DNA from: an uncultured Prevotella sp.
GTDB lineage: Bacteria > Bacteroidota > Bacteroidia > Bacteroidales > Bacteroidaceae
Direction: 5' to 3'
DNA length: 22,608 nucleotides
NCBI GenBank assembly: GCA_900548195.1
Contig: URJQ01000035.1
Span: 1 to 22,608 of the forward strand
Each line of letters begins with the position of its first letter. Positions within the stretch are counted from its first letter, which is position 1. This document shows, one piece after another, positions 7,180 to 13,868 of this stretch. The notes below the pieces were generated by a model. That model had not been told where the DNA came from and searched no databases. It saw only the letters and a program-made list of their open reading frames with translations. The position numbers and the translations under genes are program-made.

Positions 7180-7290
7180 CAAAGTATAAGCGTGATTGTT
7201 ACACTCTTACAGCATTCACGGTTTTCACAAAATTGGCATTAACAAGTTAGAAGAAAACAATATCTATTATTTACAAAACATTATAGAATT

Positions 7291-8766
7291 ATGATTAACC
7301 AACCTATCGTGAAGCTCGGTATCGTAGGCGTAAGCCGCGACTGCTTCCCTGTAGCCCTCACTAAGGCTCGCTTAGCCGCTCTTATGGATGAAGTTCGTAA
7401 GGCTGCTCTCCCTGAAGTTTATGACTGCCCTGTAATCATCGAGAACGAAGTTGACACCATGAATGCCCTCAAGTGGGCTCACGACAATGGCATCAACGCT
7501 GTCTGCATGTTCCTCGGAAACTTTGGTCCTGAGGGTCCTACCACCATGTTCGTGCAGAAATTCCGTGGTCCTGCCATGATGATTGCTGCCAAGGAGGAAG
7601 GCAAGGCAAACCTCGCTTCTGACCGTGGCGACGCTCTCTGCGGTGTATTGAATTTCTCTTACAACGCTGGTCTCCGCCGCATCAAGGTATATATCCCTGA
7701 ATATCCTAACGTTACTCCACAGGAAGCTGTGAAGGAGCTCGCTGATTTCCGCAACATCGCACGTGTCGTTATCGGCATGAAGAACCTCAAAGTGTTCGGC
7801 TTCGGTCCTCGTCCTTTCGACTTCCTCGCTTGCAACGCTCCTATCCAGCCTCTCTATGACCTCGGCGTTGAAGTGCAGGAAAACTCAGAGCTCGACATGA
7901 AGTGCCAGTATGAGAAGGTGGCTTCACGCACTGCTGAGATTGCCGCTATCGCTAAGGATATGGAAGCAGAGCTCGGTGACCGCAACACATACCCTGAGAT
8001 TATCAATAAGATGGCACAGTTGGAACTCGCTATCCTCGACTGGTACGAGAACAACAAGGGCGCTTGCAACTATGCAGTATTCGCAAACAAGTGCTGGCCT
8101 GCTTGGCAGCCTGTATTCGAATTTGAGCCTTGCTACGTAAACTCACGCCTCACAGGTCGTGGCATTCCTGTAGCTTGCGAGGTGGACCTCTATGGCGCTG
8201 TGTCTGAATATATGGCAGAATGCGCTACAGAGCAGCCTGCAACATTGCTCGACATCAACAACTCTGTCCCTGCAGACGTAATCCCTGCTGGCGCAAATCT
8301 CGCAGGTGCTGACCTCAAAGACCTCTACATGGGCTTCCACTGTGGTAACACTTGCTCAAGCTGCATGAAGTCTTGCTCTATCAAGTATCAGCTCATTCAG
8401 GCACGTCTGATGAGCCCAGAAATCACTAAGGGCACACTCGAAGGTCAGATTAAGCCTTCTAAGACCACAATGTTCCGTCTGCAGTCAAACTCCGACTCCA
8501 AGCTCGTGTCTTACATCGCACAGGGTGAATTCCTCGACATCGACCCATGCTCATTCGGTGGTATCGGCATCGCTGCTATCCCAGGATTTGCACGTTTCTA
8601 TCGTCACGTCCTCGTAGGCAAGCGTTTCCCTCACCACGGTGCTTACGCTTTCGACCACTGCGGCAAGGTGCTCTTCGAGGCACTCCGTCTCCTCGGCGTA
8701 GAGGACATCAACACTCCTCTCCCTGCAGGTCAGCTCTACCCAGGCGAAAACCCATTCGCTCTCTAA
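7291..8766 (+). CDS. L-fucose/L-arabinose isomerase-fold protein
   Basis: A 491-residue enzyme of the FucI/AraA fold group, cytoplasmic, expected to interconvert an aldose and a ketose with a divalent metal. Three candidate metal ligands are visible: E297 (in ACEVDLYGA), D321 (in LLDINN) and H448 or H449 (in FPHHGAYAFDHCG). The 24-residue spacing E297-D321 equals that of E337-D361 in E. coli FucI. It is shorter than E. coli FucI (about 590). A cluster C351-x3-C355-x2-C358-x3-C362, just after the second ligand, is not something I associate with this family. Codon use is highly biased and the promoter is ideal, implying strong expression. No fucose kinase or aldolase is adjacent, so the true substrate is open. 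Fold secure, substrate not. Confidence 0.82.
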   Translation: MINQPIVKLGIVGVSRDCFPVALTKARLAALMDEVRKAALPEVYDCPVIIENEVDTMNALKWAHDNGINAVCMFLGNFGPEGPTTMFVQKFRGPAMMIAAKEEGKANLASDRGDALCGVLNFSYNAGLRRIKVYIPEYPNVTPQEAVKELADFRNIARVVIGMKNLKVFGFGPRPFDFLACNAPIQPLYDLGVEVQENSELDMKCQYEKVASRTAEIAAIAKDMEAELGDRNTYPEIINKMAQLELAILDWYENNKGACNYAVFANKCWPAWQPVFEFEPCYVNSRLTGRGIPVACEVDLYGAVSEYMAECATEQPATLLDINNSVPADVIPAGANLAGADLKDLYMGFHCGNTCSSCMKSCSIKYQLIQARLMSPEITKGTLEGQIKPSKTTMFRLQSNSDSKLVSYIAQGEFLDIDPCSFGGIGIAAIPGFARFYRHVLVGKRFPHHGAYAFDHCGKVLFEALRLLGVEDINTPLPAGQLYPGENPFAL

Positions 8767-8814
8767 TCAGACACCACTCATGCCATTAACAATACAATGG
8801 CACTGAATACAATA

Positions 8815-8847
8815 CGCCCCGCATCAGCTCTTTGCCGATGCGGGGCG
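8815..8847. terminator. Terminator between convergent genes
   Basis: CGCCCCGCATC (8815-8825) and GATGCGGGGCG (8837-8847) form a perfect 11-bp GC-rich stem with an 11-base loop; AATACAA and TTGTATT flank it as an outer arm. It lies 48 bases after the isomerase-like stop and probably serves both strands. Confidence 0.8.
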
Positions 8848-8864
8848 ATTCGGTTGTATTTGCC

Positions 8865-8965
8865 GGTTGTCGGTTATCGGTTATAGGTTTTTGGTATTAT
8901 TGTGAGTTAAACCTAAAGAAGTTTAGCCATTTCTACCGATAACCAACAACCTACAACCTACAACC
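8865..8965. repeat. GGTTRTN heptamer element with inverted arms
   Basis: The left arm carries degenerate GGTTRTN units and the right arm their complement. GGTTGTCGGTTATCGG (8865-8880) matches the reverse complement of 8936-8951 at 15 of 16 positions, and an inner CTAAA-GAAG-TTTAG stem lies between. A related element stands at 22543-22608. It probably contributes to transcript ending between convergent genes. Confidence 0.7.
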
Positions 8966-8975
8966 AATAATAACA

Positions 8976-9491
8976 CTACATCTCAGTATCCTTGAGATAT
9001 TCCTTAGAGTATTCCACGTAATGGGCTGCGAAACTCTCTGCCTGGTTAGGGCGAGTCTTCTTGATGAATTTCGCAGGTACACCGCCCCAGATCTCATGAG
9101 GACCGATTTTCGTATTGGAAAGCACCAACGCTCCAGCTGCAACTACAGCGCCTTCACCTACATCCGCACCGTCAAGCACGGTGCTGCCCATACCTATAAG
9201 GCAACCCTTACGAAGCGTACAAGCATGCACAGTGGCATTATGACCGATTGTAACGTCATCCTCAAGAATGGTAGGACCAGTGGTATTAGTGACGTGTACC
9301 ACAGCGCCATCCTGCACATTGCAGCGGTTTCCCATAGTGATAGGAGCCACATCGCCTCTCACCACAGCGTTAAACCACACTGAGCACTCATCGCCCATAG
9401 TCACTTCGCCCACTATAGCAGCGTTTTCACTGAAATAACAGCCTTTGCCCCACTTAGGACAAAGACCTTTATATGATTTGATTATTGCCAT
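8976..9491 (-). CDS. Gamma-carbonic anhydrase-like hexapeptide-repeat protein
   Basis: A 171-residue left-handed beta-helix protein, trimeric in known relatives. Hexapeptide turns run from about residue 24 (AAIVGEVTMGDECSVWFNAVV) to 140. The metal-binding histidines of the gamma class are in place: H66 (QDGAVVH), H84 and H89 (GHNATVH), along with the R45-G46-D47 segment. Family members hydrate carbon dioxide or have uncertain activity, so catalysis is not guaranteed. It is on the same strand as luxS, 220 bases downstream of it. No own TAnnTTTG promoter was found in that gap, so read-through from luxS is possible. The C-terminal charged helix is normal for the family. Starts at the ATG at 9491. 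Confidence 0.9.
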   Translation of the reverse strand: MAIIKSYKGLCPKWGKGCYFSENAAIVGEVTMGDECSVWFNAVVRGDVAPITMGNRCNVQDGAVVHVTNTTGPTILEDDVTIGHNATVHACTLRKGCLIGMGSTVLDGADVGEGAVVAAGALVLSNTKIGPHEIWGGVPAKFIKKTRPNQAESFAAHYVEYSKEYLKDTEM

Positions 9492-9640
9492 TGTTGATTT
9501 AGTACTTTATATAATAAGGAGAAAGAAACAGAAGGAATGCTAAAACAAATACACATAGAGAAAAGCAGTATGCGAGAAGAGAAAAGCCAGATGCAAGCAC
9601 AGAAAAACAAGACGCAAGCACCAAACTGCGTCAGCGCGAT

Positions 9641-9675
9641 TTTTCACTTTTCACTCTTCACTTTTCACTTTTCAC
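9641..9675. repeat. Five tandem TTTTCAC heptamers
   Basis: TTTTCAC, TTTTCAC, TCTTCAC, TTTTCAC, TTTTCAC in perfect 7-bp register (AGTGAAA-type on the minus strand), between luxS and the carbonic anhydrase-like gene. Such short repeats can change copy number by slippage. Being intergenic, it could alter the leader of the downstream gene. Confidence 0.85.
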
Positions 9676-9711
9676 TAAAGTACCTCGAACTCCTTAGTCT
9701 CATGATTTGGA

Positions 9712-10227
9712 TCAAGCGTCAAAAAACTGCATACCATTCACATCCTGAGGCCTTTCCACTCCAGGATATTCACAGCAGAAAGCATTCATAAGTCTGTCGA
9801 TATAGCGCTTTGACTCATACTTAGCCATAGGAAGGTCGTGCATAAGGCAGTTGCCACAAGTGGCAGGAGTGGTGCCAGGCACTTCATCCTCATAATCCAC
9901 TACATACTGGAAAGCCTCAAGCATAAGACTGCGAATAGTCTCACAACTGAAAGAACCCTTGACTATAAGGTAATTACCAGTAAGACAACCCATAGGTCCC
10001 CAATAGATAATGTTCTCCTTCCATCCCTCACGGTTGCGAAGGAAAGTAGCCACGATGTGCTCAATCGTATGTATCGCCGCAGGATTGAGGCATGTCTCAT
10101 GATTTGGAGCCGTCATTCGGATGTCGTAAGTCGTCACGGCAACACCTCCGACTTCATCCTGGCGAGAGATATAAATGCCAGGTTGTAGATTGGTATGATC
10201 TACAGCAAAACTTGGTATTAAGTCCAT
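9712..10227 (-). CDS. luxS: S-ribosylhomocysteine lyase LuxS
   Basis: Cytoplasmic metalloenzyme that splits S-ribosylhomocysteine into homocysteine and the precursor of autoinducer-2. The 171 residues are near the normal size (about 160). Metal ligands H53 and H57 (HTIEH) and C124 (ATCGNC) and the catalytic C81 (GPMGCLTGNY) are all present, as is the N-terminal SFAVDHTNLQPGIYISR. The tail after IDRLMNAFCCEYPGVERP has no obvious counterpart in family members I can recall. The stop lies close to a run of six identical bases and beside a 15-bp repeat of an internal segment, so the C-terminus deserves a check. Its own promoter lies at 10318-10348. AI-2 signalling versus pure metabolism cannot be told from sequence. 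Confidence 0.96.
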   Translation of the reverse strand: MDLIPSFAVDHTNLQPGIYISRQDEVGGVAVTTYDIRMTAPNHETCLNPAAIHTIEHIVATFLRNREGWKENIIYWGPMGCLTGNYLIVKGSFSCETIRSLMLEAFQYVVDYEDEVPGTTPATCGNCLMHDLPMAKYESKRYIDRLMNAFCCEYPGVERPQDVNGMQFFDA

Positions 10228-10317
10228 ATTCTTATTTTTATATTCTGATTAAACTGCGAAATGAATGCAAACGCCCACATACGAGATGCAGAAAACGCCG
10301 TAATCCACTCCAATTTG

Positions 10318-10348
10318 CAAACTTACAACAATTCTTCCATTCCTACAA
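10318..10348 (-). promoter_or_regulatory. Promoter for luxS
   Basis: On the minus strand TTG (10348-10346), 20 bp, then TAAGTTTG (10325-10318): a full Bacteroidetes consensus. Transcription should start near 10311, about 84 bases before the luxS ATG. Confidence 0.78.
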
Positions 10349-10451
10349 GAAAAAGTAAGAAAATAGTTGCATCGGCGTGTTGTTTAGTTAAATAATATTA
10401 AATTATCACCACTCCGACATCGTTATATTTTAATATATGCGAGAAAATTAG

Positions 10452-10459
10452 TACTTTTG
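10452..10459 (+). promoter_or_regulatory. -7 box for rplM
   Basis: TACTTTTG matches TAnnTTTG. The -33 region is only T-rich (about 10428-10431). The predicted start near 10466 gives a leader of roughly 136 bases, unusually long and structured. Confidence 0.65.
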
Positions 10460-10465
10460 CAGACC

Positions 10466-10601
10466 GATTATTACGGGGTACACTTAGAGCCCCACAAACG
10501 ATGGTGTTAATAGTGAAGCGTTTGGCCGCGCTTACGGTTAGTGAATCCACGTTTGAAAAAAATGTTTTTTAGTAGAATTTTTAAAAAGATTTTAAAGTTA
10601 A
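10466..10601 (+). ncRNA. Candidate ribosomal-protein leader upstream of rplM
   Basis: The leader holds a GGGG/CCCC hairpin (10475-10478 with 10490-10493), then CAAACG (10495-10500), which can pair with either of two CGTTTG copies (10519-10524 and 10550-10555). AAGCG/CGCTT and GTG-AATC-CAC offer further stems. Mutually exclusive pairings of this sort suit autogenous control by L13. I recall that an L13 leader class has been proposed for Bacteroidia, but could not check the match. Confidence 0.5.
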
Positions 10602-11063
10602 ATGAACACTTTAAGTTACAAGACAGTCTCTCTCAATAAGGAGACTGCTAAGAAAGAGTGGGTTGTAATCGACTGCACAGATCAGGTTGTAGGTCGTCTC
10701 TGCTCTAAGGTGGCTAAGATACTTCGCGGTAAGTACAAGCCAACATTCACTCCACACGCAGACTGCGGTGATAACGTTATTCTCATCAACGCATCTAAGG
10801 TGGTTTTCACTGGCAAGAAGGAAACCGATAAGGTTTACACACGTTACACTGGTTACCCAGGTGGTCAGCGTTTCAACACCCCTGCTCAGCTCCGCACTAA
10901 GGACAACGGTATCGACAAGATGCTCCGTCACGCAGTAAAGGGTATGCTCCCAAAGGGTCCTCTCGGACGTAGCCTTATGAAGAACCTCTATATCTACGAA
11001 GGCACAGAGCACAAGCAGGAGGCTCAGCAGCCTAAGGCAATCGATATCAATCTGTACAAATAA
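10602..11063 (+). CDS. rplM: 50S ribosomal protein L13
   Basis: Component of the large ribosomal subunit that binds 23S rRNA early in assembly. The 153 residues fit the family. Recognisable segments are EWVVIDCTDQVVGRLCSKVA, LRGKYKPTFTPHADCGDNV, the GYPGG turn, and MLPKGPLGRSLMKNL, with a C-terminal extension ending IDINLYK. It is first in the block rplM-rpsI-rpsB-tsf, 19 bases before rpsI, and is preceded by a long structured leader that probably senses free L13. Codon use is strongly biased, as expected of a ribosomal gene. The start is the ATG at 10602 behind an AT-rich leader with no strong Shine-Dalgarno. Confidence 0.97.
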   Translation: MNTLSYKTVSLNKETAKKEWVVIDCTDQVVGRLCSKVAKILRGKYKPTFTPHADCGDNVILINASKVVFTGKKETDKVYTRYTGYPGGQRFNTPAQLRTKDNGIDKMLRHAVKGMLPKGPLGRSLMKNLYIYEGTEHKQEAQQPKAIDINLYK

Positions 11064-11082
11064 TTTAAAAGGAAATTAGAAA

Positions 11083-11472
11083 ATGGCAGAAGTAATTAAT
11101 GCAATCGGTCGCCGTAAGAGCGCTGTAGCTCGTGTATATATGACAGAGGGCACCGGTAAGATCACTATAAACAAGAAAGACATAACTGAGTTCTTCCCAT
11201 CAGCAATCCTCCAGTACGTTGTAAAGCAGCCTCTCCAGTTGCTCGACGTTGCTGAGAAGTATGACATCAAGGCTAACCTCGACGGTGGCGGTTTCACAGG
11301 TCAGAGCCAGGCTCTCCGCCTCGCTATCGCTCGCGCACTCGTGAAGGTAGATGCTGAAGACAAGAAGACTCTCAAGGATCAGGGCTTCCTCACACGTGAC
11401 TCTCGTGAGGTTGAACGTAAGAAGCCAGGTCAGCCTAAGGCTCGTCGTCGCTTCCAGTTCTCTAAGCGTTAA
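11083..11472 (+). CDS. rpsI: 30S ribosomal protein S9
   Basis: Small-subunit protein whose basic C-terminal tail reaches the peptidyl-tRNA site. The 129 residues include the family start IGRRKSAVARVYMTEGTGKI, the central VKQPLQLLDV and GGGFTGQSQALRLAIARAL, and the canonical tail KKPGQPKARRRFQFSKR. It is translated from an ATG behind AAAAGGAAATT, one of the few clear Shine-Dalgarno sequences here, 19 bases after rplM, and is almost certainly co-transcribed with it. Pairing of L13 with S9 in one operon is conserved across bacteria. Confidence 0.98.
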   Translation: MAEVINAIGRRKSAVARVYMTEGTGKITINKKDITEFFPSAILQYVVKQPLQLLDVAEKYDIKANLDGGGFTGQSQALRLAIARALVKVDAEDKKTLKDQGFLTRDSREVERKKPGQPKARRRFQFSKR

Positions 11473-11494
11473 TCGTATAGAGAAGCGGATGCAA

Positions 11495-11531
11495 CCAGTC
11501 TTACATTATATATTATATATAGGCAGACTGG
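11495..11531 (+). other. Hairpin after rpsI
   Basis: CCAGTCT (11495-11501) and AGACTGG (11525-11531) form a 7-bp stem around an AT-rich loop, 22 bases past the rpsI stop. A second stem, GTTTAG-TAT-CTAAAC (11535-11549), follows at once. No T-run; it may be a partial terminator or attenuator. Confidence 0.5.
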
Positions 11532-11548
11532 ATAGTTTAGTATCTAAA

Positions 11549-11588
11549 CCCTTAGGACTTGCGGCTTAAAGTCGCGACTACCTTTGGG
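11549..11588 (+). other. Nested stem before rpsB, overlapping a possible promoter
   Basis: CCC..AGG at the left pairs with CCT..GGG at the right, enclosing GCGGCT-TAA-AGTCGC (11561-11575; one G:U pair). The same stretch reads as a promoter: TTG at 11559-11561, 17 bp, TACCTTTG at 11579-11586. Either a folded leader of a read-through transcript or an internal rpsB promoter; the two uses are not exclusive. Confidence 0.45.
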
Positions 11589-11637
11589 CTGATTCTAACA
11601 AAACAAATAGAATTAAAAAGAAAGTAAACAACCCGTA

Positions 11638-11659
11638 CCGTCCATCATAACAAGGACGG
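11638..11659 (+). other. Hairpin in the rpsB leader
   Basis: CCGTCC (11638-11643) and GGACGG (11654-11659) form a perfect 6-bp stem with a 10-base loop, 27 bases before the rpsB start and followed by an A-rich unstructured stretch. It could be an S2 binding site; that is inference. Confidence 0.45.
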
Positions 11660-11686
11660 CACAACAAAAAAAACAGAAAAAAGACA

Positions 11687-12499
11687 ATGTCAAGAACAAA
11701 CTTTGACCAGTTACTGCAGGCAGGCTGTCATTTCGGCCACCTTCGTCGCAAGTGGAACCCAGCAATGGCTCCTTACATCTTCATGGAGCGTAATGGTATT
11801 CATATCATCGACCTTCACAAGACCGTAGCTAAGGTTGACGAGGCTGCAGAAGCTCTCAAGAACATCGCTAAGTCAGGTAAGAAAATCCTGTTCGTCTCTA
11901 CTAAAAAACAGGCTAAGGACGTTATTGCCGAGAAGGCAACAAGCGTAAACATGCCTTACATCAACGAGCGTTGGGCTGGTGGTATGCTCACCAACTTCCA
12001 GACAATCCGTAAGGCTATCAAGAAAATGGCGAACATCGACAAACTGATGAACGATGGCACTTTCAGCAATCTCTCTAAGCGCGAGCTGCTCCAGATTACA
12101 CGTCAGCGCGCTAAGCTCGAGAAGAACCTCGGTTCTATCGCTGATCTTACACGTCTTCCTTCTGCTTTGTTCGTTGTAGATATCTGCAAGGAGCACATCG
12201 CTATCAAGGAGGCTCAGCGTCTCGGTATCCCTGTATTCGGTATCGTGGATACTAACGCTAACCCTAACGAGGTAGATTTCGTAATCCCTGCTAACGACGA
12301 CGCAAAGGATTCTATCGACGTAATCCTCTCTGCTTGCTGCGCTGCTATCGCAGAAGGCCTGCAGGAGCGTAAGGTAGAGAAGGCTGACGAGAAGGCTGCT
12401 GGCGAACAGGCTGAAGAGGCTGCTGAGGGCAAGAAGCGTTCTTCTCGTGCTCGCAAGTCAGAGGCACCTGCTGAGACTGAGGCACCTGCTGCTGAGTAA
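11687..12499 (+). CDS. rpsB: 30S ribosomal protein S2
   Basis: Late-assembling small-subunit protein needed for S1 attachment and initiation. The 270 residues include the family start LLQAGCHFGHLRRKWNPAM, ERNGIHIIDLHKT, ERWAGGMLTNFQTI, and DTNANPNEVDFVIPANDD with DSIDVIL. The last 45 or so residues form an Ala/Glu/Lys-rich tail (ending TEAPAAE) beyond the conserved domain, likely disordered and common in this phylum. It precedes tsf by 207 bases, the near-universal rpsB-tsf pairing. Its leader contains several stems that could mediate S2 feedback on rpsB-tsf. Confidence 0.98.
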   Translation: MSRTNFDQLLQAGCHFGHLRRKWNPAMAPYIFMERNGIHIIDLHKTVAKVDEAAEALKNIAKSGKKILFVSTKKQAKDVIAEKATSVNMPYINERWAGGMLTNFQTIRKAIKKMANIDKLMNDGTFSNLSKRELLQITRQRAKLEKNLGSIADLTRLPSALFVVDICKEHIAIKEAQRLGIPVFGIVDTNANPNEVDFVIPANDDAKDSIDVILSACCAAIAEGLQERKVEKADEKAAGEQAEEAAEGKKRSSRARKSEAPAETEAPAAE

Positions 12500-12543
12500 T
12501 CATCACTCAGACGTACTGAATTTTAATTTATAAGACTATAGAA

Positions 12544-12604
12544 GTGAAGAGTTAAGATACCAAAGGATTAGTTTTCTCAATCCCATGATGTTTTAACTCT
12601 TTAC
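12544..12604 (+). other. Long-range stem between rpsB and tsf
   Basis: GTGAAGAGTTAA (12544-12555) pairs with TTAACTCTTTAC (12593-12604): 12 pairs, one G:U, enclosing 37 bases. A smaller stem CCATA-CCTT-TATGG follows at 12649-12662. No promoter consensus was found in this gap, so tsf is probably read through from rpsB and these folds may set relative expression. Confidence 0.5.
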
Positions 12605-12706
12605 TCCTTTTAGCAGAATATTAACCCCACAGAGGCTGTATTTCTTATCCATACCTTTATGGCATGACAGGAAAACATCGACTCTGTAAAAAAATAAAAT
12701 AACACT

Positions 12707-13699
12707 ATGGCTATTTCAATGGACGCTATCAAGAAGCTCCGCGCTATGACTGGTGCTGGACTTGCTGACGTAAAGAAGGCTCTCACAGAGGCTGAGGGCG
12801 ATATGGACAAGGCTAAGGATATCCTTCGCCAGAAGGGTCAGGCTATCGCTGCTAAGCGCGCTGACCGTGAGACATCTAACGGTTGCGTACTCGCAAAGGT
12901 TGCTGAAGGCTTCGCTGCTATCATCGCACTCAAGTGTGAGACTGACTTCGTGGCTAACAACGCTGACTACATCAAGCTCACTCAGGAGATTCTCGACGCT
13001 GCAGTTGCTGCTAAGGCTGCTGACCTCGACGCTGTTAAGGCTCTCACACTCGCTAACGGTCTCACTGTAGAGGCTGCTGTAACAGAGCGTTCTGGTGTAA
13101 CTGGTGAGAAGATGGAGCTCGACGGCTATCTCACAATCGCTGGTGACAACGTAGAAGCTTACAACCACATGAACCGTAATGGTCTCTGCACACTCGTTCA
13201 GACCAACAAGCCAGCTGCTGAACAGGCTCACGCTATCTGCATGCAGGTTGCTGCTATGAAGCCAGTAGCTCTCGACGAGAAGTCTGTAGATCCTAAGGTC
13301 GTAGAAGAGGAGTATAACGTTGCTGTTGAGAAGTCTAAGCAGGAGCAGATTCAGAAGGCAGTAGAAAACGCTCTCAAGAAGGCTGGTATCAACCCTGCAC
13401 ACGTTGATTCTGAGGAACACATGGAGTCTAACATGACTAAGGGCTGGATCACTGCTGAGGACGTTGCTAAGGCTAAGGAGATTATCGCTACTACTTCTGC
13501 AGAGAAGGCAGCTTCTCTCAACATGAACATGATTGAGAACATCGCTAAGGGTCGTGTGAACAAGTTCTACAAGGAGTCTTGTCTCCTCAACCAGGAGTTC
13601 ATCCAGGATTCTAAGATGACTGTTAAGCAGTACCTTGAGGCTGCTGACAAGGATCTTACAATCGTTGACTTCAAGCGTTTCTCTCTCGTTGCTGACTAA
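12707..13699 (+). CDS. tsf: Elongation factor Ts
   Basis: Cytoplasmic nucleotide-exchange factor that regenerates EF-Tu:GTP during translation. The N-terminal UBA-like domain (DAIKKLRAMTGAGLADVKKAL, residues 5-25) and the EF-Tu-contacting TDFVANN motif (about residues 79-85) are clear. At 330 residues it is longer than the 283 of E. coli, with an extended second half as seen in Bacteroidetes. Codon use is strongly biased. It ends the ribosomal block and is followed within 25 bases by a strong terminator. Confidence 0.97.
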   Translation: MAISMDAIKKLRAMTGAGLADVKKALTEAEGDMDKAKDILRQKGQAIAAKRADRETSNGCVLAKVAEGFAAIIALKCETDFVANNADYIKLTQEILDAAVAAKAADLDAVKALTLANGLTVEAAVTERSGVTGEKMELDGYLTIAGDNVEAYNHMNRNGLCTLVQTNKPAAEQAHAICMQVAAMKPVALDEKSVDPKVVEEEYNVAVEKSKQEQIQKAVENALKKAGINPAHVDSEEHMESNMTKGWITAEDVAKAKEIIATTSAEKAASLNMNMIENIAKGRVNKFYKESCLLNQEFIQDSKMTVKQYLEAADKDLTIVDFKRFSLVAD

Positions 13700-13722
13700 T
13701 AATCATCGACAAGATAAAGAAC

Positions 13723-13757
13723 ATAAGCGTCAGTGCCCACAAGGCGCTGACGCTTAT
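13723..13757 (+). terminator. Terminator of the ribosomal block
   Basis: ATAAGCGTCAGTGCC (13723-13737) pairs with 13743-13757 over 15 bp with one G:U pair and a 5-base loop, followed by TTCATTT. It lies 23 bases past the tsf stop. Confidence 0.88.
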
Positions 13758-13821
13758 TTCATTTAGACACTCCGACATCTTTATCATCTGATAACATTGT
13801 GATGAGAGAAAGAAAAGAATA

Positions 13822-13853
13822 ATGAATGAATACCATCACGCATATTCATTCAT
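13822..13853. promoter_or_regulatory. Inverted repeat upstream of the FAH-family gene
   Basis: ATGAATGAAT (13822-13831) and ATTCATTCAT (13844-13853): a perfect 10-bp inverted repeat with a 12-base spacer, 15 bases before the start codon. No TAnnTTTG box was found nearby, so this is the main candidate control site of the FAH-porU-porV unit, as operator or as an RNA stem over the ribosome-binding region. Confidence 0.45.
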
Positions 13854-13868
13854 AATAAAACTTGGTAT

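Larger units (their letters stand above)
6704..7290. other. Repeat-bearing gap before the isomerase-like gene (587 bp)
   Basis: Contains a short hairpin (6804-6820), three 22-bp tandem repeats (6826-6891) with an inverted partner (6902-6920), then about 220 bp with nothing recognised, and finally the promoter (7148-7179) and 5' leader of the next gene. A 70-codon open frame at 6895-7107 lacks any sign of being real. Confidence 0.65.
10228..10601. other. Divergent region luxS / rplM (374 bp, no gene)
   Basis: Holds the luxS promoter (minus), the rplM -7 box (plus) and the structured rplM leader. The 84-base luxS leader showed nothing distinctive. No RNA gene or convincing ORF was seen. Confidence 0.65.

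Noticed and set aside
8976..10227. luxS and the carbonic anhydrase-like gene as a functional operon
   Set aside because: Same strand but 220 bases apart with repeats between; read-through is possible but no functional link is shown.
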